Source: Cycas panzhihuaensis
Taxonomy: Eukaryota; Cycadophyta
Assembly: GCA_023213395.1 (NCBI GenBank)
Contig: CM041465.1
Location: forward strand, 57,419,741 to 57,483,740
DNA length: 64,000 nucleotides
Reading direction: 5' to 3'
The translations under genes were made by a program, and so were the position numbers. This document shows, piece after piece, positions 47,087 through 58,129 of the stretch (its first letter is position 1; each line of letters begins with the position of its first letter). A model generated the notes under the pieces. It saw nothing but the letters and a program-made list of their open reading frames with translations, searched no databases and had not been told where the DNA came from.

Positions 47087-47575
47087 TTCCGAAGGTAGCT
47101 CGGCCTTAGGGCCTCCATCTTCGATTGATCAAATAAGATGGCAACCGGATCATCATACTCTATTCTCTTCGTGAAAACCCCTTATGAGCGCGGAAGAATA
47201 AGAGTAAGTCTCTGCTCTATCCTCTTTGTGAAAATCCCATGTGGGAATGGAAGGATAAGGGTTGTACTTGTTTTGGAAAATTAGAACCTGTGAAAACCCA
47301 AAAGGGCATAGGGAATGACCAAATAGTATATGAAGACTTAGCAGATTAAGCTGCACATTTAAGTTACTTAGCTATCAGGCTACATCAAAGAGCCACCTTA
47401 GCCATTTTGATTTATAAAAGGGGCTATAGATCTTAGAAAGTTTATGGGTTTTTATTCCCCATGAGGGTTTTCTCACAAAAGTGTCATTTAGAATTTCAAT
47501 GTAATAATGAGGCTCAAATGAAGACCTCGTAGAATAGATTTTCTGAAAATGACCTTCCACCATTAAGGGGGGGAT
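47087..47575 (+). other. C: 3' spacer and polypurine tract
   Basis: Shares with B the doubled GTGAAAA(C/T)CCC(T/A)TGTGGG-like blocks (about 47170 and 47228), GGGTTTTTATTCCCCATGAG (47444-47463), ACAAAAGTGTCA and the PPT ATTAAGGGGGGGAT next to the LTR. Confidence 0.75.
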
Positions 47576-47887
47576 TGAAAGAGGTTAATGTATTAAGGTC
47601 ATTTGTGTAGATTAATTATGTGACTTTAGGATATATTATTAGCATTAGTCTCTTAATGAAATGTACTTTATGTGTATTTAGATGTAATTTTGGGTTCATG
47701 TTATTAGGCAAGAAAATTCTAACCCTAATGCTTACCCTCAATAATAAAAGATGAAATCTCAAGGAGGGAGTTATTATTCATTCTCACTTCCAAGCTTGCT
47801 CTCATATCTTGTTTCATCTTCTTTTTCATTATCCATTGCCATTGTATGCATGTGAGTGATTTATCTCCTAGATCCATCCTTCCTTCA
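47576..47887 (+). repeat. C: 3' LTR
   Basis: 312 bp, TGAAAGAGGTTAATG to CCTTCCTTCA, paired with 40281-40592. AAGAG follows. Confidence 0.93.
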
Positions 47888-48484
47888 AAGAGCTAATATT
47901 TACTATGTTGTTGGTATCATGTTATGATTTATGAGTCCTCTATTTATTTCTCATTAGAGAATGACAAAGTATATATTTAGGTATATCAGAGGAAGTATCA
48001 AGTTTAGACTTATGTTTATAAAATCTGATAAGTTCAAGCTATAAGGTTTTACTAACTCTAATTAGACTAGAGATGTAGATGATAGAAAATCTACATCAAG
48101 ATATGTATTCACTCTTGATTCTGGTATAGTTTCTTGGTATAGCAAGAAACTAATCCATTATTTCTCTGTCATCAATTGAAGTTGAATATAAAGAAATTAT
48201 CTCAACTATCTTATAAGTAATTTGGTTTAGAAGGCTTCTTGACCATTTTGGACTAGAGAAAACTCATCCTACACCATTATTTTATAATAGTCATAGCATA
48301 ATTCAAATGTCTAAGAATCATGTCTTTTATGCAAGGATAAGGCACATTGAATTTCATCATTACTTTGTTCAAGAACATGTATAATATAAAATAATATAGT
48401 TGGTTTGTTATCCAACTAAAGATCAGGTTGTTGATATTCTCACTAAAGTATTAAACTATGAGAAATTTAAAAGGTTTGAAAAGT
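47888..48484 (+). pseudogene. H: RNase H
   Basis: Continues from 40280. Blocks in order: KYIFRYIRGSIKF, then DVDDRKSTSRYVFTLDSGIV, then SWYSKKL. Decayed equivalents of the Glu and DN boxes follow near 48180-48300, and the ending is EKFKRFEK. Element D interrupts at 48484. The few remaining codons and the stop lie after 51918, just ahead of the PPT. Several stops are present. Confidence 0.85.
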
Positions 48485-48723
48485 TGAGGTGACCTAGACT
48501 AGTCACACTTATAAACATATTACAAATATAGTCAAAAGACCCAAAATATCTAAAGATGTATTGTTTAACATATTACTAAATTAATGATTGAATATTATAA
48601 TGGGATCCATATTTATACTAACCATATAAAGGGGTGTGACTTATCATTAATAGATACTACTCTTCATTATTATCTATTAATGCCTAATTATATATTAATT
48701 AGGTATTAATTAGCCTCATTATA
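48485..48723 (-). repeat. D: 3' LTR
   Basis: On the minus strand it begins with a decayed TATAATGAGGC (TGTAGTGAGCC in the other copy) and ends GTCTAGGTCACCTCA. It has a short duplicated AATTAGGTATTAATTAG segment absent from the partner. Confidence 0.83.
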
Positions 48724-49959
48724 ACCTCTTCCCCCTTGGAAGGCCTCATCCTTAAAGGCTACTAGAATAGAATAGACATCATGCGAGCAACATGATATTG
48801 TATAAATTTGTAAAATTTACATGTCAATTTAAGTTGCAAAAGAGATGTTGAACATGTAATCTAAAAGATACTTTATCCTAGATTTTAGTTAACCATTTAT
48901 TGAATCATGGCACTACAAACCATTATCTTCAGGGTTGATATGAATTTTAACTTTGTAATAGTGGCATGGTATATTCATCTATTAGGTGGACTACTATTGA
49001 TATATCCCAAGGAACCTTACAATTAGAATTATGATTAGTTATCATGATTTCTTGAGATTTTTGTTGATTTTCTATCATGTTTTAAATTTGAGTTATAGAG
49101 ATATCTAACATGATTTTTTTAACTTTTAGGAGAAAAAAAGTAGTGATGATGGTTCTAGGACAAGTGATAGTAATTGGGTGATACTGAAGTGATAATATTA
49201 TAAGATTCTTTTTGTGTGGCTTGATATTTATATTACTATATTTAGTTGACTCTTCTGATTTATCATCATTAGTTATTAATTTTAATTTCTCGTCATTGGT
49301 AAGCATGCTATATTTATTATTGTCAGTGTTGAGAATTAATTATTCACTAGATTATTTATTTTTTCATAGAAAAAATTGATAAAATATTATTTTATCAAGT
49401 TCTTATTTGCTATTGACATATTTAGTAGCAATCTTAGGAATGATGTGGATAGTAAACCTAGAAATAGGGATAAATTACTTCTGAATTCTCTAATTATGGT
49501 CCATATCTGCATGTGAAAATGGTTGATTAGGTTAATACCTATTTCTATATTATTTTTAATATGGATGTTTAGTGGATATAGGAGATATAGTAGCTATTTT
49601 ATGAGTTATCCAATTTCCAATAATAGGTTCATTTCTATCATCATTAAATTCTTTTATTTATATATTTATAACCTAATTTCTTATTATTATAAGTATTTTA
49701 TTATTTTACTTTTATGAAAATGTTCATAATTTTATATGACATTCTTGGTTGTTTATCACATTCATTGATATTTTTTGTTGTACATTTTATTGAATGTTTA
49801 TTAACTCGTGTTTTCTCTTAACTACTCTTTTTATTTTCTAATTGTTGCCAATAATAGTGTATCATTAAGGCTTATTAGTTTTAGAGATGAATCTAGTTTT
49901 AGTTGATATTTAAATGGTACTTGGTAAGGATGAAATTTGCTTTCTTTGTTTATTTTTTA
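48724..49959 (-). other. D: interior, 3' part, no recognised gene
   Basis: AT-rich. I see no RT, integrase or protease motif on either strand. A purine tract lies next to the 3' LTR. Confidence 0.6.
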
Positions 49960-50310
49960 TATTACTAAACTTTCTCTAGAGCTTTCTTCAGTAACAAGTT
50001 GTATATATAAAGTTTGTACTGCAATGATAATGGTGTCATCTCCTTTAGAATGATTCTTAAATGTTGTCGAAAATAGTTCTCAAGTTACAATTATATGATT
50101 CTCATTTTCTTGCTCTTATGACCATTTTTTCCACTAGTTAAATGTCATTTTATACATATGCAATATAACATCTAATATGTTTTCTTCATCATTTATAATA
50201 TTTTTATGTAGAAAATAAACTTCTATCTCCTGTAACCATTTGACAACATATTCATTTAAACCATAGAACTATGGAATACCAAAATTTTCCTTAATCTTTC
50301 AATCTGACAA
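49960..50310 (-). pseudogene. D: Ty3-type gag fragment
   Basis: The minus strand from about 50275 reads FYGLNEYVVKWLQEIEVYFL, then HKNIINDEENILDVILHMYK, MTFN, a stop, WKKWS, and ELFSTTFKNHS. This fits the retrotransposon gag core (FxGxxxxxWLxxxExYF, then an EExxLxVxxLxxxAxxWW block) seen in Ty3/gypsy chromovirus-like gag. Three stops break it. It is the only protein remnant in D. Confidence 0.62.
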
Positions 50311-51675
50311 ACATAAAAAACATAATTTAATATATTTGACTTTTAGCATGTCCTATTTATATACTAGACTTAAATAATTACATCCTTTCAAGTAATTTGA
50401 TAGAGAATATTCTATGGTAAGGTTTTGAAACTAATTTTGTCATTGTTTTAATGATATGTATTTGATATATATATTATACAAATGTTGGATGATATGATAC
50501 AAGATGAAAAATGTCGTAAATGGTTAATGATATGACATGAAATAACAATGCCACTAAAAAGGTAGAACTATGGAGAAATAGAAGGTAATTTGATAATGAG
50601 TAATATATACACCTCTTTTCTATGATATAATATAGTATGATGTAACATAATATAATAGTGTACTAAATCCATCCATATATACATATATATAGTAAGGAGA
50701 CTTAATATAAAAACTATATTTAAGTGACTTATAGATATGATAAATTTTATTTAAATATATATATGTATAATGATTAGATATTATGGTCACTAGTTAACTA
50801 TATAATGTATTTAGCTCAGCACGAAAGATAAATAATAATAGTCCACCATTGATTTGATATATGTACATCTATATCCAACTTCAGTAAATACCCAAATGAT
50901 GGTATATATCACCAATCAAGAGAGTATAGGGAATATGCAAATGACTGCTTAGTGAATATGTCTATGTATACTAATTAAAAAGGAAAAATATATCTGCCTA
51001 ATCTATTACTTTTGTTAATATTGATTCCAAGGTGTAATATCCATTGGCTCATGAATAATTGACTTTATGTAGAGCTACAAAGCTATGAAATAACACAAAA
51101 AAGATGTGGATACAATCTAGCTTAGTGAGCAATAATAGTAATAATATCACCTTTGACTAGGGTAACACACGATATAGAGCTGTGAATATACATAGGGTAA
51201 CCACATTATAGTATAATATATGTGAATGACTTACCCAAGGATTTAATGAATAAACATGTTAAGGATATCGTAGGCTAATGCAATGACATGACAACCCTAA
51301 ATAGGTTTTCACTTTACCTTAAATGGCAGGGGTATGAATGAATGTGGTGCTCCCCCTAATTATAAGATCAGATGAAATATGAATGAATGTAGGTGCCAAA
51401 GTGTATACTATCTTATAGGACTATGAATAAATGTAAAACGAGTCATATGTGATGGTGTTTATCTTATTAAGGTGAATATAATATATTATAAAAAATGGAT
51501 CTTATTTATAGTATGCTGTTAATATTTACTTTTATTTATATTACTCAGTATCTTACTTTTATTTATAATAGATGGGTATTACAACACAATTTATAGACCC
51601 AAATTTGATGGAAATGAAATGGATAAGATAAGGTATATTTATTTATTTATTTAATTTCTATGATAGCAAGATCGT
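50311..51675 (-). other. D: leader, no recognised gene
   Basis: 1.4 kb of AT-rich sequence with TA-rich runs near 50640-50770. Nothing coding is seen. Confidence 0.6.
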
Positions 51676-51918
51676 GGCTCTAATATCGCTTGAGGTGACC
51701 TAGACTAGTTACACTCGTAAACAAGTTACAAATATGGTCAGAAGACCTAAAATATCTGAAGATATATTGTTTAATATATTGTCAAATTGATGATTGAATG
51801 TTACAATAAGATCCATATTTATATTAATCATATGAAGGTGTGTGACTTATTGTTAATAGACGACACTCTTAATTATTGCTCATTAATGCCTAATTATATA
51901 TTAATTAGGCTCACTACA
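51676..51918 (-). repeat. D: primer site and 5' LTR
   Basis: The LTR is 51691-51918 (TGTAGTGAGCC to GGTCACCTCA on the minus strand). The primer-site remnant GATATTAGAGCC follows at 51687-51676. Confidence 0.82.
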
Positions 51919-52003
51919 AAAGCTTTCTTTTGTAAGAGACCCTAATTTATGAGGGGTTATTAAAATAGTTATTAACTTTATATAATTTCTTATCACATAA
52001 TTT
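51919..52003 (+). repeat. H: polypurine tract and start of 3' LTR
   Basis: The last RNase H codons and a stop are followed by GAGGGG (51951-51956) and TTATTAAAATAGTTATTAAC, the probable LTR start (TG decayed). It breaks off at AATTT, where E begins, and resumes at 58130. Confidence 0.55.
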
Positions 52004-52379
52004 TGTAGGAAAATAATCGATGGAGAGTAGGGCAGAACATAAACAAATAATCATAGATCAATATATTATTATTACATAAACATAAGATCCTTTGTATTCA
52101 ATCTATTGTTGTACAAAGAGCATTACAAATGTCTAAAAGTAAGCAGTGTCTAAAGACACTAGGGTTGCATACCCGTTAAAATATATAGTTTAGGGGAGGA
52201 GGGAAACTCCTCAACCCCTAAAATTTAAACAATAATAAAATAATAACTTAACTCAAATTAACTTAAATCTTACCTTATACTTACCTTCACATGTGAGCAC
52301 CCATGTGTAAATTGATGAGAGTGAGGTGTGCAGCCCTAGTTGGAAGGTGAAAGTAGGGTGATGATCATTAACCCCAATA
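52004..52379 (-). repeat. E: 3' LTR
   Basis: 376 bp. On the minus strand it starts with a decayed TATTGGGGTTAATGATC (TGTTGGGG in the partner) and ends TTTTCCTACA. A purine tract CCATTAAGAGGGAGAA lies at about 52396-52381. Confidence 0.92.
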
Positions 52380-53095
52380 TTCTCCCTCTTAATGGTCATC
52401 ACAAATAACTTTATCTTCTCTTTAAACTTATGAAATTTATACTTAAAGAAAACTTTGAAGATTTGTCTTTTGGCTTGATCATTATCAACTCTTCTCATCC
52501 CTTTAACAATGTGTGTATCTTCGCCATTGAATGGTGTAAAAAAACTATAAGTAAATATAGCTTGATTCAAATGTGGAGGTGTTGTTGTAACTTTGACTTT
52601 AACTTCTATAACTTTAACTTTGTCTTCTAAAGTCTTTGTGTTGTGAGCAATTGTCATATCCTCATATTTCTCCCCCTTAAATGGAGGATCAGGTTCTTGT
52701 GCAGCAAGATGATCATGCATTTGACTTGAATCTTCCTTGGTCTTGTCATTACAATCTACATATTCTGACACCTATCTCACATGTTCAACAATATTAATAT
52801 TAAATTCTTTAAGGGTATATCTCCCATAAGTAGAAACCAAAATATCCTATCTGGATTTGGAAGTTGTCAGTTCACAAACTTTAGAAAACACTTGATCATC
52901 TATAGTGCAAAATAATAAAGTTAGGGTTTCATTGTCTTTTCTAATATTTTCCTTAATATTAACATCATATTCATCTTGTAAGTATTTCCAAAGATCATGT
53001 GTAATAAAATAATGTTACATTGTCTTATGCCATTGTGAAAATTTATGGCTATCAAATATAGGAAATTATACTTTATTAAGATTAATTTCTATTTT
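52380..53095 (-). pseudogene. E: copia-type gag
   Basis: The minus strand from about 53070 reads PIFDSHKFSQWHKTM, a stop, HYFITHDLWKYLQDEYDVN, then DNETLTLLFCTIDDQVFSKV and TTSKS. This is the UBN2-type gag start in which F-x-G-x-N-Y/F-x-x-W is followed by a helical LWxxLxxxY block. It continues as an open frame from 52771 (SEYVDCNDKTKEDSSQ) through Lys/Val-rich sequence into the 3' LTR, which suggests the original end was lost. A few stops lie in the N-terminal part. Confidence 0.62.
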
Positions 53096-54565
53096 ACAGA
53101 AAACTTTAGTACATAAAAAGGAATATGCTTTTACCAAGTCAAAGAACTCAATAAATAAATAAACTTATATGATGTCAAACATACTCTTTAAAAGAAATGT
53201 AATGCCCTTTAAAAAAATGAAAGATGTCTTTGGAAAGTATATCAACTAAATGCAACTGTTATAAGTGCAAGAAGTAAGTGAAAGCCTATTAGGATATACT
53301 AAATGCTCAAGGTTAGCAGCTCCAAATCTATACTAAACAATATCAAAATAAAGTGAAATTATACCAAATTGAATATCAATGAAAAACTATTCAATGGAAC
53401 TAACCATTTTAAAAACGGGTTCCTACAAGTCAATATTTTAATAAACAAAAAATGCAGTCCTCTTAATGGGAGCCTAGGGCTAAAAATATTATAAAAATGC
53501 TAGTAAAAAACTTGTAGAACAATGTAAAATAGTCAAATATGGTTTAGAGAGCTGCTTAATATATTTTCAATTGAAAATTTTTGAGAAATAATATATGTAA
53601 ATATTTAATAATGATAAATTAGAGGTTATTATGTACCTCAACTTTGATGGCTTTAAAAATCTATAAAAACACTTTAAAACTTATAAAGAATAGTGTTAGT
53701 TCAAAGATGAGTGATTCACCTTCCTAACAAAACTAACAAATCTGAATTCTAATGTAAAACAGAAACATTATAATAGAAATAACAGCAAGTACTTTTATAT
53801 AAAAGTGTTTAAAAAATGTTAAAGTGTCACTTTCATTGATTAAAATAATAATTAAAATAAATCATAAAAAATAAAATGAATAGATGGTGATGAAGTTTTT
53901 TAATAATAAATGACTGCAGAATAGATCTGGGTAAAAAATATTTTTTCGGTGATAAAATATAATATGATAAAAAAATGATTTTGTGAAACTAGTTTTAAAA
54001 GCTTTAAAAATAAATGAATGACTTTAAACTGACTGAAAAATGGTCAAATCAACCCCAAATATAGCATATGACCAGTCAAAATCATACCTTGAAAAATTTT
54101 GGACACAATGGGATAGGTTTCGTCAGAAACTTATGACGCAATAAAAAGTTATGGCAAAAATTTACATATGAAATAAAAAAAAATAGAAAAAATAAAATGA
54201 AAAAAAATGTTATAAAGTTATGTTAACCCTTTTAATGATATGCTATAATTACGTGGAAGGCTTAATAAAGTTAGGGGATAAACGCCAAAGGGGACTAAGA
54301 TTTTTTAAAATAATGGGATTTAAAATTTTATACAATAAAATTTAATTTTTTAAAACTATATATAAAAAAAGTTTGAATTTGGATCAACGCGTCGTCGTCA
54401 TCACCGCCGCATGCACCGCTGCATTTGTCAAATTTCACCGACTATTCCTAGCAATAAATCAATAAATCAATTCAATAATATAGATCAGTAATAAATTGAT
54501 ATATCTAAACAATAAATCAATTCGATTCCCACAGATGATGCCAGATATTTGGAAAATTTAACTGG
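53096..54565 (-). other. E: interior with no recognised gene
   Basis: AT-rich. A CpG-rich patch stands out at 54384-54424 (ACGCGTCGTCGTC, then ACCGCCGCATGCACC). Repeated AATAAATCAAT units lie at 54450-54515. Confidence 0.55.
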
Positions 54566-55250
54566 AGTGGGGTTCTAAAGCTAAAATTCTACCTATCGTG
54601 AGAAAACAACATTTGTTGTTATGCACTCTTCTTATATGTAATGCTCTTACCATGGAGGCACTTCCCATTTTCCTCGATTCTTTGGTTATAGTATAGGGTG
54701 CTATTTTAGTATCCTTTACATTGATACTCTTGTTTGGAGAGATTCTACCACAATATATCTACTCTTGTTATGGTTTAGCAGTTGGAACAACAGTGGCTCC
54801 TATGGTTCGTGTACTTGTTTGGATTTATTTTCCAATTGCTTATCTAATAAATAAGCTCTTAGATTTATTACTGGGTGAGGGGCATGTTGCTCTCTTTCGT
54901 AGAGCTGAGTTGAAAACACTTGTAGATTTGCATGGGAATGAGGCTGGGAAAGGTGGAGAACTGACACATGATGAAACAACAATCATTGTTGGAGCATTGG
55001 AGCTATCCGAGAAGATAGCAAAGGATGCAAGGAGTCTAATTATGGAATTTTTTTCTATTGATGTTAATGCAGTTCTTGACAGGGAATTGATGACTTTGAT
55101 CTTAGAAAAAGGGCACAACAGGGTGCCTGTATATTATGAACAACCAATGTTGGGGTTCTATAACCTATTCTATTGTCGTTTGTGTGGGGTATTTTTATGT
55201 GTAGGAGCTGGAGCCAAATGTGACAATCAATAAGGGCTTGTTGGCTCTAA
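54566..55250 (+). pseudogene. Captured DUF21/CNNM-family membrane protein fragment
   Basis: CNNM-type DUF21 proteins are membrane proteins linked to divalent-cation homeostasis, with an N-terminal membrane domain and a CBS pair. The plus strand reads, from about 54573, [20 protein letters not shown], then [13 protein letters not shown] and a stop. It continues FGEILPQYIYSCYGLAVG, FRRAELKTLVDLHGNEAG, KGGELTHDETTIIVGALELS and LEKGHNRVPVYYEQP. The order and wording match the plant DUF21 family (type At4g14240) from the DUF21 membrane core into the first CBS domain. It stops matching after YYEQP (about 55141). The next about 70 bp end in a TAG that could be a splice acceptor, so an intron may be kept. 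It is antisense to E. Confidence 0.8.
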
Positions 55251-56844
55251 AGGAATGCATATGAGCTCTCGATAATCGTCGCCTCTAAAGCTCCTAGATT
55301 CTGAACTAATTAGAGTGCTCTGGATTGACTCTGTGTTGTGCCTCTCTTAAGGTGCAGATCCTATAGTTATTGTAGAAGACAAGAAGATCAAGTTGTTCCC
55401 AGTAATTTTGGTTCCAAAGGAGAATCTTGTGGATACAAATAGAGCTAAAGATGCACCAACACTAATAGATAAAAAAGATAATGTATTTATAATATCTAAT
55501 CCTAAATCCAAGTATCCTGGGGATCACCTTGGCTGCTTCAATATGTCCTTTGATGGACATGCTGAAGCAAATGATTTGTTGTTATAACAAGATCGATGCA
55601 ACCACCCCGAAGTAATCTAAAGCTCAGTATGAAGAAATCATGAAAGAAGAGTCCTCTTTACTTTTCTATTAAATCAGTCTTCTTGTAAACAAAGTGTTTG
55701 AGGGTCGCAATCCACCTTAGGCTTGGCCTTTCATGAGTTGGCCTTCACTTTGGGAGTGAAGCAAATGATTTACTATTGTAAAAAGATAGATGTACAAATG
55801 CTAGGATGAGTCTAAGAATGTTTGATTTGGTTAAACCAAAATTATATATAATGATACCAAAATATCAAAGAAATGAGAGGGATTAAATTATTTATTGTAT
55901 TGGGTCTGCCATATGCAGCGTAAGGAAGCATGCAACAAGTTGTTAAACCAATTCTAAATGTCTTACCTCTTGTATTCAAGTTTTATCTTATAAATGTGCT
56001 AATATTCAAAGCTAAGCCAGAAGGTTATAAATGTGCTTATAAGTATATCTTCTAGTTTATAACTAGTTATGTTGTTCCTATGGGAAATGATTTTGTCTCT
56101 ATTATGCCAGATGATGTTGCTTTAATATTTTATGTTGTTTTCAGTTCTTACAACCACAATGGCATATCAACTCAAAGTATTGGTCTTCTTTCATATACCT
56201 TTCAAAGCTTTTTTTTTTTTAACTAAATGACATAAAGATATTATTGTTCCAAAGGTGGGTTATGAATTGTCATTTAGTACCAGACAATGAAAAACTTGAT
56301 TCGTAGTAATATCAAGGATTGGTTAGAGAGTTTGTCAACTTTGTTGCAATGGTCTCCTTGTTCAAGGAATAATAAACTGATAATGATAAATTCAAACCTG
56401 ATTTCTAAGACCGTGAGGAAAGATTTTTCCTGTTACTAAAGTTTATGGTTTCTTATGGAATAACTATTCAACAAGTTTAAAAAAATGGATGGAAGCTCTC
56501 CGGCTTAACCCAGATGATATCACAAAAATTTCTTCAAATAATAATAGTCAGTAGATGCAGTAACTCAGAAACATTTAACGGAAGAATATAATTATACAAT
56601 GGAGCCACAAATGAAAAAGAATAATCTTTATATAATATGTATATCATGGAAGAGATATTTTAAAAAATATTATATTTATAGAAAAGCATGAAAAAATCTG
56701 GTGATTCAATGGAGTCACAAATGAAACCAGAAAACTTTTAAATATATTGACAGAAATATATCAAATAAATAAAATGCATATATATTTGTATCTAAAATAT
56801 TTCAAATATGTTAGACTAGATATATCAAAAAACCAAGATATATA
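55251..56844. other. E: interior, no recognised gene; short internal duplication
   Basis: A 64-codon frame at 55393-55587 has no family I recognise. GAAGCAAATGATTT recurs at about 55563 and 55759 with partly matching flanks, suggesting a small duplication. The rest is AT-rich. Confidence 0.45.
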
Positions 56845-56936
56845 CTGAAAGAATCTAAAATCAACCTGCTACAAATCTACCACTACTATATTACCAGGTT
56901 CTTTGGTTTTATTTTTAGATTTAAACACACACATAC

Positions 56937-56976
<40 letters not shown>

Positions 56977-57056
56977 TTAAATCTGAAAATAAAACTGAAG
57001 AACCTGGTAATGTAGCAATGACAGATTTATAGTAGGTTGACTTTAGATTCTTTCAG
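56845..57056. mobile_element. 212-bp fold-back (MITE-like) element
   Basis: The terminal inverted repeats start CTGAAAGAATCTAAA and end TTTAGATTCTTTCAG. The arms stay complementary for about 80 bp with roughly one mismatch in ten, meeting at a CA/TA/TG dinucleotide centre. TA flanks both ends (56843-56844 and 57057-57058), as for Tc1/mariner-type MITEs. It has no coding capacity. Confidence 0.72.
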
Positions 57057-57139
57057 TAGATGGATCTACTATAGCATGACTTCTCTAGCAAGCTTGTTAA
57101 GTTGAAGATGCACCAAAACTTGCACAGATCTAAAAGAAG

Positions 57140-57450
57140 AACTTGAAAAAATGGTCAAATATATGATAAAATATATAGATCTAGAGCAAATATTATAGAT
57201 ATAAAGAAAATATTATAGATCTGGAGAAGATATTGTAGATCTAAAGAAAATATTATATATATAAATAAAATATACTAGAAAATGGTCAAATATTTGATAA
57301 AATAAATAGATCTAAAGAATATATAGCAGATCTGAAGGAAACTTGAATAAATATTACTTGTAGTTATGCTCCTGCACAGATTTGAAAAAAGTATTAGATA
57401 AATAAATAAAATATACCTAAAATGGTCAAATATATGATAAGAATATGTAA
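57140..57450. repeat. Irregular tandem repeats in E
   Basis: AAAATGGTCAAATAT(A/T)TGAT occurs at about 57149, 57278 and 57419. Shorter units of AGATCT(A/G)(A/G)AG plus AAAATATTAT repeat between them. The period is about 130-140 bp, with decay. Confidence 0.7.
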
Positions 57451-57753
57451 AACTTGTTGATAAAACCTCTGTGGAGTGATAAAAACTTGATATTTGTTGT
57501 TTGCAGCTATGTACCTATACAGATCTGAAAAAAAATCTGAAATATATTTGTTATTTTACAAGTATAACTTAAGAATAATCAGCTCTCTGATAAAAGAATA
57601 CAAGAAACTGCAAATAAACTTTGTGAAAAATGAATATAACTAATATTTCTTGCTGTGAGTAAATCTACCTTAAAATACCAATAAATCTTCTTTATTCTAA
57701 AAAAACTTCAAATGAAGGTGCAACATCCCAGTAATCTCTACTCTTATAGCAGA
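57451..57753 (-). other. E: leader next to primer site
   Basis: No gene. Directly before the LTR end the minus strand reads TGCTATAAGAGT, which fits a decayed TGGTATCAGAGC primer site at 9 of 12 positions. Confidence 0.45.
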
Positions 57754-58129
57754 TGTAGGAAAAGAATCGATGGAGAACAGGGCATAATATAAATAAATAA
57801 TCATAGATCAATACATCATTGTTGCATAAACATAAGATCCTTTGTATTCAATCCATTGTTATAGAGAGAGCATTATAAATATCCAAAAGTAGGTGGTGTC
57901 TAAAGACACCTGGGTTGCACACCCCTCAAAATATATAGTTTGGGGGAGGAGGGAAACTCTTCAACCCCTAAAATTTAAACAATAATAAAATAATAACTTA
58001 ACTTAAATTAACTTAAATCTTACTTTATACTTATCTTCACATGTGAGCACCCACGTGTAAATTGATGAGAGTGAGGTGTACACCCCTAGTTAGAAGGTAG
58101 GAGTGGGGTGATGATCATTAACCCCAACA
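57754..58129 (-). repeat. E: 5' LTR
   Basis: 376 bp, TGTTGGGGTTAATGATC to TTTTCCTACA on the minus strand, paired with 52004-52379. Confidence 0.93.

Larger units (their letters stand above)
40281..47887 (+). mobile_element. Copia element C, full length, nested in H RNase H
   Basis: 7.61 kb with two 312-bp LTRs and a perfect AAGAG target duplication (40276-40280 and 47888-47892). It has the same family layout as A and B. The H reading frame is continuous across the site once C and one AAGAG are left out. All coding regions carry stops. Confidence 0.95.
48485..51918 (-). mobile_element. Element D, gag-only Ty3-like LTR element nested at the end of H RNase H
   Basis: 3.43 kb on the minus strand. 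The LTRs are 51691-51918 (5') and 48485-48723 (3'), with a decayed primer site (GATATTAGAGCC, near 51687-51676) and a purine tract CCAAGGGGGAAGAGG (48740-48726). The target duplication is AAAGT (48480-48484) against AAAGC (51919-51923). Its 3-kb interior has one recognisable gag piece and no pol, so it is a non-autonomous element that would have needed enzymes supplied in trans. Confidence 0.82.
52004..58129 (-). mobile_element. Element E, gag-only copia element with captured host gene, nested in H LTR
   Basis: 6.13 kb on the minus strand with 376-bp LTRs at both ends and a perfect AATTT target duplication (51999-52003 and 58130-58134). The interior holds a copia-type gag just ahead of the 3' PPT and a captured DUF21/CNNM gene fragment in opposite orientation. 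It also holds a fold-back element and tandem repeats. No protease, integrase, RT or RNase H is present, so it is non-autonomous. Confidence 0.9.

Noticed and set aside
54566-55250. A living CNNM/DUF21 gene
   Set aside because: Only the middle of the protein is present, with an internal stop, and it lies inside an LTR element with target duplications.
55393-55587. 64-codon frame after the CNNM fragment
   Set aside because: Could be more captured sequence, but no family is recognised and it is not in frame with the CNNM blocks.
57140-57450. CRISPR-like array
   Set aside because: Units are irregular, diverged and adjacent without uniform spacers; the context is plant retroelement DNA.
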